Virus record (IMG/VR): IMGVR_UViG_3300035698_035303
Location: 1 to 64,000 of that record
DNA: 64,000 nt
Reading direction: 5' to 3' (one strand)
Source: a virus
The notes under the pieces are model-generated. The model worked only from the letters and a program-made list of their open reading frames with translations, did not search any database and was not told the origin of the DNA. Position numbers and translations under genes: made by a program. This document shows positions 1 to 9,861 of the stretch, piece by piece (positions within the stretch are counted from its first letter, which is position 1; each line of letters begins with the position of its first letter).

Positions 1-3000
1 ATGGCTGATAGAAATAACCCACTAGGACAGACTGACCCTCCCCCAATAGATTCGGGCGAAAATCCGAATTCTCCATCATCTGGATGGGATGGTGATCAAG
101 AGGAATCTCCATCGCAATGGGTATCAGGGACTCTTAAAGATTCTAGATTATACCGAGAATTTATTGACGGTGTGGAAGACGTACGTCAAACAGTGTGGGA
201 TTCTTTCCAAGCCTTAATTGAGGTTATGGAAATAATTATAGCTTTAATGGAAACAGTTAAAATTCTTTTACAATTAGTAGACAGTCTAATTGCTCTAGCT
301 ATTAAAGCAGAAATAGAACTTTTACAAGCTATTAAAGACGCTTTTATCCAATGGTTAAATGATATGCTTGGGATAGGTTTTTACTTTTTGCCTCATTTCC
401 TTGAATACGATTGGGAACGGGCAATTAGAATTATGCTTCTTGATCCATACGCGGGTCAGGCAGCGGATCTTACACCCAAACGTTTTGATCCTGGACAAAT
501 TGTTCCAGTACCTGATCTTACAAAGCAAGGAAAATTCACATACAAAACCGTTCAAAGTCCATCAAAACGTGGTGTCGGATATGAACAATTTATTAAAGAT
601 GTAAACAAAGCTTTTGAAAATAAAAATGATAAATTAAGACCAGTATTTAGTACACAAATGGGCGTCTCTGGCGTTGTTATGTGTTTTGGTTTTAATGATG
701 TTTTTATATTTATAAGAATTGTTATATTCTTTATGCAATTAGCGTATCCACAAGGTAATTTTGGGTATAAATTTGCTAGTTGGATTAGCAGTTTGATTTA
801 CCCAGCATTAGCAGAAGCCGAGTCAACAGGGGTAGCAACGCCAGCAGCTTTAGATAGCGCAAGGCAATTCTTAGAGGACGAGGCATTAGGTACTGACGCA
901 ATAATTCACGGAATATCATTAACTAATGATATAGATGATTCAACTTATGTTGAAACAATTAATTACGAGGTATCAGAACCTGGTGGCAATACAGATATGA
1001 ATCTTGCTGCTTTCTTTTGGGGTGGTATTTCAGGCTCCGAAGATGAAGGAAAAATTGTTCGTGATGGTAATTTTGTAGGACAATTAGGTAATTGGAGAGC
1101 TAATTATTATGATTATAGCACTACAATTCATATGCTAAACGGTCCTGGACATCTTTATGTACAGAGACAAGTTGGGTCTGGATTTGCTTATAATAATTCT
1201 AAAAAAGACCCTGACTCTGGTATTGATCTAGGGATATTTTTAGGGGAGTGCCCAGCAGATGAAGCAACTAAATTCTCTGGTATGTCCGCACCTCTCGAAT
1301 TATCATCATCTGTTGACCCAACAGATTTCCCCGATACATTATCAGCAGGAAGCGTTTTAGATATTTTTGCTGCAAACGATGGGGAAACAACATCCGCAGT
1401 TGACGGAAATTGGTATATAAATACACAAACAAATACTATTCGCAAATTTAATGGGTCAAATTGGTATACTGCTGCAAACACTAATGCTTACATATATACT
1501 GTTATAGATGCAACATCCGGTGCAAAGCTCGCCCAATTCACAATTTATGTTGTTAGATTTAAGTTACAGGACGAGGTAGTAACTGTTGGCGGAACAACCG
1601 CATCTTATATATATGGCGATGATTTTCAACAATCAACAAGGTGCTCAGTAGATATGACAGAAGCAACAAAATATGAATTTGCTTTTGATAATGGAATAGC
1701 ACCATCGGACGTTGATAAGACTTTAAGATTACCATTTACTTATGGTGGTGGTGGTGGAGTAATAAGTTTTCAAAATGATGGGCTTGGCTCCTTGTTTGAT
1801 ACCGCACAAATAGACGTTAATGTTCAAATGCCCATAGGGGCAACCGACGAGGAACCATTTAGGATATTTTATAATCATAGATTAGCAGCTGTGGGTGATG
1901 TTTCGTCTATATCCGGGGATTGGTCAGGATATTTTGATCGTATGAGTCGTGTTGGCCCCAAGGCTACTGTTAAATTTTCATCGGTTGAATTAACTGAGGA
2001 TGTTTCCGCTCTTGAAATTTGTTCTGAAGTTGATAAAACAGTTTCGCCTATATTTGGAGGAGCGCCAGCTGGTGGTGGAACTATATCAGGATTAGCGGTT
2101 GATGTTTCTACATTTAGTAGATTAACAACTTATGTTTTAGAGAGAGACCCGCCTTTATCCCAATTAACCATTACATCCCCAACTGAGTTATCACCTACCC
2201 AAATTGATGATATGATCCTTGCTCGACTTGCAGCATTTGCAACTAATGGTCAAGGCTTTAGCGTTTGGGAGTTTATTGGGGATGGTGCTCAAGAAGAATT
2301 TAAAGGTAAGTCAACTGCTCAAAAACTTAAAGACTCTTTAAAATCTCAAAACAAAGAATTTATTGGTAGAATGTTTTGGAGAGGTTATAAACCACAAGGG
2401 TATGGAGTTATAGTTTGGAATACTAAAACTCAAAAAGCATCAATGATTTTACCACCTGACGATAAACCTTATTTTAGAAGCTTTGAACCTCATTTCTTAA
2501 ATATTGGGGAGCATGTTTTTGACATATATGGGTATTCCCCTAATGTTTATAATACTATGAATCAAAGTGTAGATAACATTTTTACTACAGTTGATGGGGC
2601 GTCCCCTGATGGTGTCTTAATAAGTGATTCAGGATACTCGGGATTAACCGAACGCCTAACCCATACCGTTTTAGTTAATGATGAAGTAGATACACGCGAT
2701 ATGCCTAAAGGCTTATCATGGCAAACACTAAATTTGAAAAGATGGTTTAATATTGTTGACCCATTAGACCAACTCTTCCAAGCACTTATTGATTCAATTC
2801 CAATACCACCTAGCCTTTTTCAACCATTAATTAATTGGATTGACAGACAACAAAGACGGATTGAGTATTGGGAAGCAGTTATAAAATCAATTCAGGAATA
2901 TATTGATAGTATTTTAAGATTGTTTGATATTGGTAATACTGGGTTCTATTTTCTAGCAATTGATGAAGCTGCTGGGACTGAAGGGTTTATTAAACGTATG

Positions 3001-3393
3001 AATGACGTTAAAGCGCCGCCAGAATTAACAAACTTGCCTTACGTTACTGGTGCTGTTTTAGTTGCAGCTCGTAATTATGGTGGGCAACAATTACTTGATA
3101 TGCTATTTGATTGGGCACCAAGAGCACCATTACCAGGAGAAGATGGTCCTGCTGACCGTCCTTCAGCTAATGAAATTGTCGATGCTTGGGGTAAGAAGTT
3201 ACAGGAGGACTCACAGGAATTACTTATCGAGGCTGGTGAAGCTTATATGGTTCAACGTAATTTACAAAGTGATCTTGCAACCGACATTGATACTAGAATA
3301 AAAAATATTGGGAGTCGTCATAGTCAAGATGTTGATGGTGGCTCAAAACCTAAAAAGATTTTCCCAAGAATGTTTTATAAGGAAGATAAATAA
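1..3393 (+). CDS. Large virion structural protein, probably tail/baseplate
   Basis: A 1130-aa protein whose ATG is the first base of the window; the true start could lie upstream. I recognise no family. Residues about 60-120 form long hydrophobic amphipathic helices that end in a GFYFL motif (126-130). The middle (about 300-900) is beta-rich, with Gly/Thr/Ser-rich stretches typical of virion proteins. Near residues 940-985 a second helical stretch again ends in GFYFL (981-985), and each copy is followed by a GxExFIK-like segment, so the ends look like diverged copies of one module. The stop is directly followed by the gp25-like wedge gene, which suggests a baseplate role. No signal peptide or enzyme motif is visible. 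That it is a phage structural protein is fairly safe; the exact role is unknown. Confidence 0.7.
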   Translation: MADRNNPLGQTDPPPIDSGENPNSPSSGWDGDQEESPSQWVSGTLKDSRLYREFIDGVEDVRQTVWDSFQALIEVMEIIIALMETVKILLQLVDSLIALAIKAEIELLQAIKDAFIQWLNDMLGIGFYFLPHFLEYDWERAIRIMLLDPYAGQAADLTPKRFDPGQIVPVPDLTKQGKFTYKTVQSPSKRGVGYEQFIKDVNKAFENKNDKLRPVFSTQMGVSGVVMCFGFNDVFIFIRIVIFFMQLAYPQGNFGYKFASWISSLIYPALAEAESTGVATPAALDSARQFLEDEALGTDAIIHGISLTNDIDDSTYVETINYEVSEPGGNTDMNLAAFFWGGISGSEDEGKIVRDGNFVGQLGNWRANYYDYSTTIHMLNGPGHLYVQRQVGSGFAYNNSKKDPDSGIDLGIFLGECPADEATKFSGMSAPLELSSSVDPTDFPDTLSAGSVLDIFAANDGETTSAVDGNWYINTQTNTIRKFNGSNWYTAANTNAYIYTVIDATSGAKLAQFTIYVVRFKLQDEVVTVGGTTASYIYGDDFQQSTRCSVDMTEATKYEFAFDNGIAPSDVDKTLRLPFTYGGGGGVISFQNDGLGSLFDTAQIDVNVQMPIGATDEEPFRIFYNHRLAAVGDVSSISGDWSGYFDRMSRVGPKATVKFSSVELTEDVSALEICSEVDKTVSPIFGGAPAGGGTISGLAVDVSTFSRLTTYVLERDPPLSQLTITSPTELSPTQIDDMILARLAAFATNGQGFSVWEFIGDGAQEEFKGKSTAQKLKDSLKSQNKEFIGRMFWRGYKPQGYGVIVWNTKTQKASMILPPDDKPYFRSFEPHFLNIGEHVFDIYGYSPNVYNTMNQSVDNIFTTVDGASPDGVLISDSGYSGLTERLTHTVLVNDEVDTRDMPKGLSWQTLNLKRWFNIVDPLDQLFQALIDSIPIPPSLFQPLINWIDRQQRRIEYWEAVIKSIQEYIDSILRLFDIGNTGFYFLAIDEAAGTEGFIKRMNDVKAPPELTNLPYVTGAVLVAARNYGGQQLLDMLFDWAPRAPLPGEDGPADRPSANEIVDAWGKKLQEDSQELLIEAGEAYMVQRNLQSDLATDIDTRIKNIGSRHSQDVDGGSKPKKIFPRMFYKEDK

Positions 3394-3789
3394 ATGAGTG
3401 GATATGGAACAACAGGAATAGCTTTTATGTTTTGGAATCAATTTCCAGAATCAGGGACTACAGATAGCTTTGCTCAGATAAAAACTCGTTTTGATACTTA
3501 TGCTGAGTCTGTTCATAGGATTTTACAAACAACACCTATGGAACGTCCACACCAACCAGAAATTGGGTGCTTGATGCGTCGAATGATTTTCGAACCTAAT
3601 GATTTCTATCTCAGAAGGACTACCGATTTTACGGTTCGGGACGCTATAAACAGACAAGAACCAAGATTAAATATATTATCTGTTAATTATGACATAAATG
3701 TTGAGGAACATAGGATAACAGTACATTTGCAATTAATTGAAACTGATACACAAACAAAATTCGTTCTCCAAGAGGAATTTCAGCTATGA
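3394..3789 (+). CDS. Baseplate wedge protein, gp25/GPW-like
   Basis: A 131-aa protein of the small gp25-like baseplate wedge family (T4 gp25, P2 gpW). In T4, gp25 joins gp6 and gp7 in the core wedge complex and helps start sheath assembly. Visible family features are the N-terminal helical half with the segment GCLMRRMIFEPND, followed by EPRLNILSVNYDINVEEH, the conserved Glu-Pro-Arg strand region. The length is typical. Its ATG follows the previous stop codon without a gap, and the end overlaps the next gene by four bases (ATGA), so it is likely co-translated with the wedge protein downstream. The synteny with a baseplate-J/gp6-like gene supports the call. Confidence 0.85.
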   Translation: MSGYGTTGIAFMFWNQFPESGTTDSFAQIKTRFDTYAESVHRILQTTPMERPHQPEIGCLMRRMIFEPNDFYLRRTTDFTVRDAINRQEPRLNILSVNYDINVEEHRITVHLQLIETDTQTKFVLQEEFQL

Positions 3790-5399
3790 GTGACCCTAAC
3801 TTAAATACAACAGTTCAGCCCCAATATAATACATTGTGGACTCCGGATTATACTGCGTTAGATTATGGACCATTACGGGATGAAATAACGGATTACGTTC
3901 GTGCCCGATATGAGGATCAAGGTATTCAAGATGATTATCTTCAATCATCAGCAGCTTTGGTTTTTATTGACGCTATGGGTTATGCAGGTAAATTAATTGG
4001 GCAAAGAGGAGAAGACCTTGTTGGAGAAGTTTGGTTGCCATCAGTCCAGTTAAGAGAAAATTTACTTAAATTAGTTAATTTATTTGGGCAACAACCAAAA
4101 TTGCCTAAATCATCTCAAGTTAGTGTTTCAGCTATTGGAAAATCTGTTCCAACATCGACTATAACATTACCCCGTCTTTTCTCAGTAGATATTCCTGGGT
4201 TAGATGGAAGATTATATAATTTTGAGTTAATGAGCGAAGAAAATGATTATTATACAAGGGTTGTTTTGCCAGCCGCAGTCAGACAAACAGATTTAATATT
4301 CTATCAAGGGACAAGTTATCAAGATGTGTTTCAATCAACTGGTTCGACTCGCCAGACATATCGCATTTCGAGATCCCCTGTAGTTGAAGGAAGCGTATTT
4401 GTTTCAGTACATCCAAAACCCCCATCATTAATTTCTGATGATGAAATTGTTGCCTCAAGGATTCTAGAGGTTCCTTCCCTAGTAACTCCATTAGACCAAA
4501 CAGTTTATAAACGTCAAGTTCTTCAAAATAATGAGGTTTTATTACATTTTGCTATTGACCGTTTTGGACAGGTCCCAGCTCGTGGTTGGTACGTATATAT
4601 TGATTATCGCAGTGGTGGTGGTAAGGAAACAAATGTTACTGTTGGGGCTTTAAATAAAAGCTTTTTCCTTCAAGATGACACAGGCAATGAGATTGGTATA
4701 ACATTTGCCAATACAAATTCACGTGGTATCGGTGGTGATGCAGAGGAAGATCTTGAAACCGTTAAAGAAAGATTACCTGGGACAATTAGGTCAACAGACA
4801 GATTAAGCCAAACAGAAGATTATGAGGCTATCTTAAAGGAAGCATTACCTAATGAAATTGACTCAATATATGCTTTAGATTTTCAAACTGATCGTAGATT
4901 AAGTGGTGGGCTTGCACAACATGTTCCACAAAATACTGTTTATCTTTGGGCGTTACCTCAAAACGGCGAGCAATTAAGTGTTGATCAAAGTCAAATGATT
5001 GCAACAACTTTAGAGGACAAAAATCTTATCGCTATTGAGCATTATATATTTAGTGCTGATTTTAATGATTGGGATATTCGTTGCAGAGTTTATTACAGTA
5101 AAAAAACAGACCCAACAGACCTTTATGATCGGATTAAAGACCGTTTGTTAAGCGAGTATGCTGCTATTGATGGTGCAGGAAATGAAACAGGAGCTTTGAG
5201 GTTTATGCGTATTATCAGAAAATCACGTATTGAAAGATTAATTCAAGAAGAAATAGGGTCGTATGGTTATTTAGACCTTATAACCCCAGATCAAGATATT
5301 GATCCATTTATATCAACACCACCACAATTTGGCCAAGTAGCACGACTTGACCCAGACAGAATCATGCTTGAAATGATTATGAATGAAAAGGATGAATAA
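3786..5399 (+). CDS. Baseplate wedge protein, gp6 / baseplate-J-like
   Basis: A 537-aa protein resembling the baseplate J/gp6 family, which forms the inner ring of wedges around the tail hub in contractile tails. The most telling part is the segment around residues 325-365, with RLPGTIRSTDRLSQTEDYEAI followed by alternating charged and hydrophobic residues, as in the J-family core. The N-terminal half is helical and the C-terminal third is alpha/beta. It overlaps the gp25-like gene at ATGA and the next gene at TAATG (one base), giving a gp25-gp6-gp7-type order. Length is comparable to T4 gp6 (660 aa) and longer than P2 gpJ (302 aa). Confidence 0.8.
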   Translation: MSDPNLNTTVQPQYNTLWTPDYTALDYGPLRDEITDYVRARYEDQGIQDDYLQSSAALVFIDAMGYAGKLIGQRGEDLVGEVWLPSVQLRENLLKLVNLFGQQPKLPKSSQVSVSAIGKSVPTSTITLPRLFSVDIPGLDGRLYNFELMSEENDYYTRVVLPAAVRQTDLIFYQGTSYQDVFQSTGSTRQTYRISRSPVVEGSVFVSVHPKPPSLISDDEIVASRILEVPSLVTPLDQTVYKRQVLQNNEVLLHFAIDRFGQVPARGWYVYIDYRSGGGKETNVTVGALNKSFFLQDDTGNEIGITFANTNSRGIGGDAEEDLETVKERLPGTIRSTDRLSQTEDYEAILKEALPNEIDSIYALDFQTDRRLSGGLAQHVPQNTVYLWALPQNGEQLSVDQSQMIATTLEDKNLIAIEHYIFSADFNDWDIRCRVYYSKKTDPTDLYDRIKDRLLSEYAAIDGAGNETGALRFMRIIRKSRIERLIQEEIGSYGYLDLITPDQDIDPFISTPPQFGQVARLDPDRIMLEMIMNEKDE

Positions 5400-8300
5400 T
5401 GGCTAATTTTTTTAATCCTGTTCTTTCTAATAGTAAGGCTGTAGGATTTGTCTGGAGTGATGATTATGACGCTTATATAACTGAAGCAATAAATCCAACA
5501 TATTATGTGGGTCCAGTAGAAAATATTCATGAAACAGTTGTGAATGGACAAGTAACAGAAAGATTTTCTGAGGATTGTTATTGGTTAAAGCCACAACTCC
5601 TTCGTCGTGAAAAATTCAATACTGACACTAATGATACTGATTTTTTGGCTCGTCATGTTGAGATGAGATCATCTATTTATTATGGTGAATCTGACTTAGT
5701 TCCTGTATCTAATAAGAATATTGTTATTCAAGTTGATGATCTTGACAAGGTTACAGTAATATTTGCAATTGATATGAATCTTCAACAAATTGCAGATTTG
5801 ATTAATTCTAAATTGTCATTTGCCCATAATGATTATAGCTATATAGCTAGAGTTGAAGGTAATGCATTACAATCTCAATTAGTTCTTAATACTGAAACAC
5901 CCGAATTCAACCCAAAAGTAGCCGCTGGTACACGTATTTATATTGACGGTGGTAATGCCGAGGATGCTTTAGGATTTGAAATAGGGCAACAAGTTGTGGG
6001 GGATATCCCTACAGAGTATGATGTCTATGAAGACTTTTATCTTATGCGTTCAAAAACTCAAACATCAGTCAGACCATTTGAAGCATTTATACCAGTAGCA
6101 ATAGGCAATAACCTTGTTGATAGGGCTATGTCAACTTTTGATGCTGATTTAATTAAGAAAAATAAACGATTAAGTTTGTTTTTTGACGGTATTGCGTGGG
6201 CTTTAGACGTTATGGAACGTGAAATGGGAAGGCTTGTTGATTCCCTAGATGTTGATAAAATTGATATTAGGTATTTACAAAATATTGCTGCTACTGTTGG
6301 TTATGATCTTGCAGAGGTCGGACCAATTGATGATGAGGCGAAGCGAGATTTAATTCGTAATATTGTAAATATTTATAGACGAAAAGGGACGCCTACGAGT
6401 TTTGATGTCATGTTTAGATTCCTTGGATTTTTATCCACTGTATGGGAAAGAACATCCGATGAAGAATCAGGCTATCCATTAATTGTTATAATTCCTGATG
6501 CGTCTGATATTGAAGCGTATTATGAAACACATTTAGAAAAAGATACAAGAATTGACTTTTTTGACCAATTCCAATGGTTTTATGTTAATGAGGATGACTC
6601 AGATGAACGGGTTACGGATAAAGCTTGGTGGAACATTGACCTTAAAGAGGGATTTGATTTTGAAGTAAAAGATGTTTCGGGTAATGTATTAGAACCAGCT
6701 TCGATGATTACGACATTACTTGGTCCCTGGGATATTTCCCCGGACAAAGGGGAAATGACTTTACTTAACCCTTGTGTCCCGGCCTTATCGTTGAATGAGG
6801 ATGTTTATGTTAATAATATTTATGTTGGTAGAGTTATTAGAATATTAACAACAAAAAATTATGTCCTCCAATATCGTGATGGTATTTTAGATTTAGCTAT
6901 TCCCGGTGGTGATGTTACTGGGTCTTTTGGGGCTGGTAGTGGAACCCCAGGAAATCTTAATATTTTTAATAATTTCAACCCAAACAATCTTCTTAAAATA
7001 GAAGTTGATGGTTGGGCTATTTGGGAAATAAACTTTTCAAGATATAATGATTTTTATTCTGATGGTCCACGTAAAGTAACAGCGCAGCAATTAGAACAAG
7101 CATTACAACTTTCCGCTGCCGAACAAGGTATCCCCGTTGATGTTAGGGTTGTCGGAGTTGCTATAGAAATATCTTCAAGAATTTATGGATCTGATAGCCG
7201 TTTAAAAATTGTTAAGACAAATTTATCTCTTGGGTGGGTCTTAAATGATGTATACCCAACTATATCATATAATAACGCTTTAAACATATTAGTAAGCAAA
7301 GGGAAGGCCAGAGTCCCTTACAATGGTTCTAAAGTTGATGGCGAGACAAGCGTAACACAAACTTTTGGATTAACCTCAACAAGTGAAATATATTTTTTCC
7401 TTGATGACGTTACTGTTGAAACATCAGCACAATTAATTCCAAGACAAACAGTTGTTGGATCAAAACTTCAAACTGTTTCGTTAGTCTTATCTATAATACA
7501 AAAAAGCCCAGGCAATTTTATTATTATGCCGTCAAAAGTAAGAAGTAATTATAGATTTCCTTTTGTGTCCGAGGTAACTGAGCAACAATATGAACAACTA
7601 AGGGTTTTTAAAAGATATCGTAGAAACGATGTTAACTATTGGACAGCCGCTGGGAATCCTGCAGCCGGTCAACCAACACAAGTTGGACGTGATTTACGTC
7701 TTCCTTGGTTACAAGCTGATTTAGAAACATACCCAGGGTTAGGTAATTCTATTTTTTGTAGATTAGAATTAGATGCTTTTCTAGAGGAAGCGGAAACTAT
7801 AACTTCAGAGGATATTCTTCGTGTTCTATCAATGATTGAATTCCTTAGACCAATACATGTTTGTTTTGACATTATTTTAAAGGTTTTAGACACAAATGAT
7901 AGGATTGTTGATTTACCTTATGATAGAGATTATTTCCTTAGCACAACTTGGCCAGAATTATACAGTGGCCAAGAGGAAGGAAATAATGTTGGTTATTATT
8001 GGGGTAACTTAAAGCCCGGAGTATCTATAGACGAGAAATGGTGGATTCAATGGATGATGCCTCATTGGGATTGGACTGGTGTTTTCCCGCAGCCAGTTGT
8101 AGAAAATTTTAAACCAACAGAAGCAGCCGTATGGACCCCTATTGACCCAGGTGGCGTTGATGAACATTATTATGTTGATCAATATATGCAGCCTTTAAGA
8201 ACAACTGCTGCAGGTGGAACATGGGATATTGCGCCAGCAGCTTTGACACCAGCGCCGCACCGTGTAGCCATGTTTACTTACGAAGGCTATTGGTATAATA

Positions 8301-9688
8301 GGGATGCTACTGGAGCTTGGATTGGCAATGACGTTTTAGATGGGACAATTCATGTTGAACAACCACCTCCCGCGTTACCAACACCAGCTTTATATGGGTA
8401 TTTACCTGTTTGGGATATCGGAACAACAGGCGGATTAGACAAAATAGGTTTTAGCAAAGAGACTTTAATTGGGTCTTTGAGTGGCGCTTATTCCGCTCCT
8501 ACATTTTTTGAGTGGTCTTTATATGACTTTTCTGTTTTCAAACCAGAAACAGCAATATCCGCAGCTGCTGACCCAAAAGTCCCAGCAATTGCAATTATCG
8601 ATATTGTTGATACAAATGATGATAGATTTTTTGGTCATATTATGTGGGATTCCATATATAGCGAGCCAAGGGACAGAGTTTATGTTTATCGTGATATTGA
8701 AGGAAATACTGCTGGTTGGTTTGACGAAGCAGGTGCGGCAGCATTTCCGTTGTCAACTATAAAATCAGTAAAAATATGGCTAGGACATTCCGTTTGGGGC
8801 GATTTTGCTGATAAATTTGAGAGAGAAGTTTCCCATGGTCTTGAAAAAGAATATTATTCATGGCCACCTATGGACTGGTTTTCAGGTAGAGCGGACGCTA
8901 TAGGTTATGGACTATATCCAGAAGCTGGGACATGGAATACTCAATTCCCTAATCCAGCAGGAATTCCTATACCTTATGGCCCAGAAACATCCCCAAGCAA
9001 TCGAACTTGGGGATGGCTTGGTAAGACGACAGTATCGAGCGGTAATGCTATGCTTGACGAAACATACTTAAATCAATATCGTGGTGTTAGGTCGTTTGCT
9101 GATGAATTTTATCCTTTAATACTTTTAAAAGTATCTGTTGACGGGGCAACTAAAGTTTATGATAATACAGCAGGATCTAACTGGACTTATACCCAAGCAA
9201 CGGGTATCGTCCAGTATGCCGGAGTTGTTAATCTGTCAAACGTTAGCCCTGGCGATTTTTTTGAAACAGACTCAGTGGCTTTTCCTGCCCCTGATTGTTA
9301 TTATACAATTATTGGTGTTGATGATGCAAATGATAGAATTTACTTAATGCCAAAAAGAGATCCACTTAAAATATCTAGTGGGGTTGCATCAGCTACATGT
9401 GGTAATATTTTTGCCACTTTAAATGCTTCTGAGGCCGCAACAAATTTGCAAACATCATTTAAGTCTGATTGGAAGACTATGACATTAAATTCATTAACAT
9501 CTTATGATGAATTAACCAATATAAATTTAATGGATCATACAGCAAAATATTATTTACAGGGTGTAATTGAAATCGGAAGTAGTTATGACCCTTTAATTAT
9601 AGCTCCTCCGCACCCCGCACCGTATTTAGTCCCGGAGGCTACTATTAATCAATGGACACATGGTGTGTTTTATGTAGGTGGACCATGA
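5399..9688 (+). CDS. Very large baseplate protein with P2 gpI / gp7-type tail domain
   Basis: A 1429-aa protein. Residues about 255-345 resemble the P2 gpI-like tail-protein domain (a helical stretch, then RDLIRNIVNIYRRKGTPTSF and MFRFLGF; the RxKGT...G pattern is typical). The rest is mostly beta-rich and aromatic, with many Trp/Tyr/Pro residues. By position after the gp25- and gp6-like genes it probably takes the place of the third wedge component (gp7 in T4, gpI in P2), with large extra domains that may carry fibres. No catalytic motif is visible. The start overlaps the preceding stop by one base (TAATG), and its own stop overlaps the next start (ATGA). Confidence 0.7.
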   Translation: MANFFNPVLSNSKAVGFVWSDDYDAYITEAINPTYYVGPVENIHETVVNGQVTERFSEDCYWLKPQLLRREKFNTDTNDTDFLARHVEMRSSIYYGESDLVPVSNKNIVIQVDDLDKVTVIFAIDMNLQQIADLINSKLSFAHNDYSYIARVEGNALQSQLVLNTETPEFNPKVAAGTRIYIDGGNAEDALGFEIGQQVVGDIPTEYDVYEDFYLMRSKTQTSVRPFEAFIPVAIGNNLVDRAMSTFDADLIKKNKRLSLFFDGIAWALDVMEREMGRLVDSLDVDKIDIRYLQNIAATVGYDLAEVGPIDDEAKRDLIRNIVNIYRRKGTPTSFDVMFRFLGFLSTVWERTSDEESGYPLIVIIPDASDIEAYYETHLEKDTRIDFFDQFQWFYVNEDDSDERVTDKAWWNIDLKEGFDFEVKDVSGNVLEPASMITTLLGPWDISPDKGEMTLLNPCVPALSLNEDVYVNNIYVGRVIRILTTKNYVLQYRDGILDLAIPGGDVTGSFGAGSGTPGNLNIFNNFNPNNLLKIEVDGWAIWEINFSRYNDFYSDGPRKVTAQQLEQALQLSAAEQGIPVDVRVVGVAIEISSRIYGSDSRLKIVKTNLSLGWVLNDVYPTISYNNALNILVSKGKARVPYNGSKVDGETSVTQTFGLTSTSEIYFFLDDVTVETSAQLIPRQTVVGSKLQTVSLVLSIIQKSPGNFIIMPSKVRSNYRFPFVSEVTEQQYEQLRVFKRYRRNDVNYWTAAGNPAAGQPTQVGRDLRLPWLQADLETYPGLGNSIFCRLELDAFLEEAETITSEDILRVLSMIEFLRPIHVCFDIILKVLDTNDRIVDLPYDRDYFLSTTWPELYSGQEEGNNVGYYWGNLKPGVSIDEKWWIQWMMPHWDWTGVFPQPVVENFKPTEAAVWTPIDPGGVDEHYYVDQYMQPLRTTAAGGTWDIAPAALTPAPHRVAMFTYEGYWYNRDATGAWIGNDVLDGTIHVEQPPPALPTPALYGYLPVWDIGTTGGLDKIGFSKETLIGSLSGAYSAPTFFEWSLYDFSVFKPETAISAAADPKVPAIAIIDIVDTNDDRFFGHIMWDSIYSEPRDRVYVYRDIEGNTAGWFDEAGAAAFPLSTIKSVKIWLGHSVWGDFADKFEREVSHGLEKEYYSWPPMDWFSGRADAIGYGLYPEAGTWNTQFPNPAGIPIPYGPETSPSNRTWGWLGKTTVSSGNAMLDETYLNQYRGVRSFADEFYPLILLKVSVDGATKVYDNTAGSNWTYTQATGIVQYAGVVNLSNVSPGDFFETDSVAFPAPDCYYTIIGVDDANDRIYLMPKRDPLKISSGVASATCGNIFATLNASEAATNLQTSFKSDWKTMTLNSLTSYDELTNINLMDHTAKYYLQGVIEIGSSYDPLIIAPPHPAPYLVPEATINQWTHGVFYVGGP

Positions 9689-9861
9689 CAGACTTTAAAG
9701 ACAAAATTCCTCCATCCGGAGAAAATTTAAACGTTATAACTTTGAGTAGAGAAGGTAAAGAAATCTCTACATTACACAATGTTGGAACGTTAAACGAAAT
9801 ACAAATCAGCAAAGACCCTATTTTTAGTCGTCCATTAGCTGAAAAATTGGAGAAAAAATGA
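9685..9861 (+). CDS. Small hypothetical protein in baseplate operon
   Basis: A 58-aa acidic/basic mixed protein (starts MTDFKDKIPPSGENLNV). I choose the ATG at 9685 because it overlaps the preceding stop as ATGA; an upstream in-frame ATG at 9652 would run deep into the previous gene. The end overlaps the next start, again ATGA. No domain, membrane segment or cysteine is visible. Its tight coupling on both sides suggests a small structural or chaperone-like protein made together with the baseplate proteins. The function is unknown. Confidence 0.6.
   Translation: MTDFKDKIPPSGENLNVITLSREGKEISTLHNVGTLNEIQISKDPIFSRPLAEKLEKK

Noticed and set aside
1423-1432. TATAAATA inside the first gene (also inside genes near 22667, 33897 and 61521) as late promoters
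   Set aside because: In AT-rich coding DNA this octamer is expected by chance. These copies are inside genes, with no gene start closely downstream.
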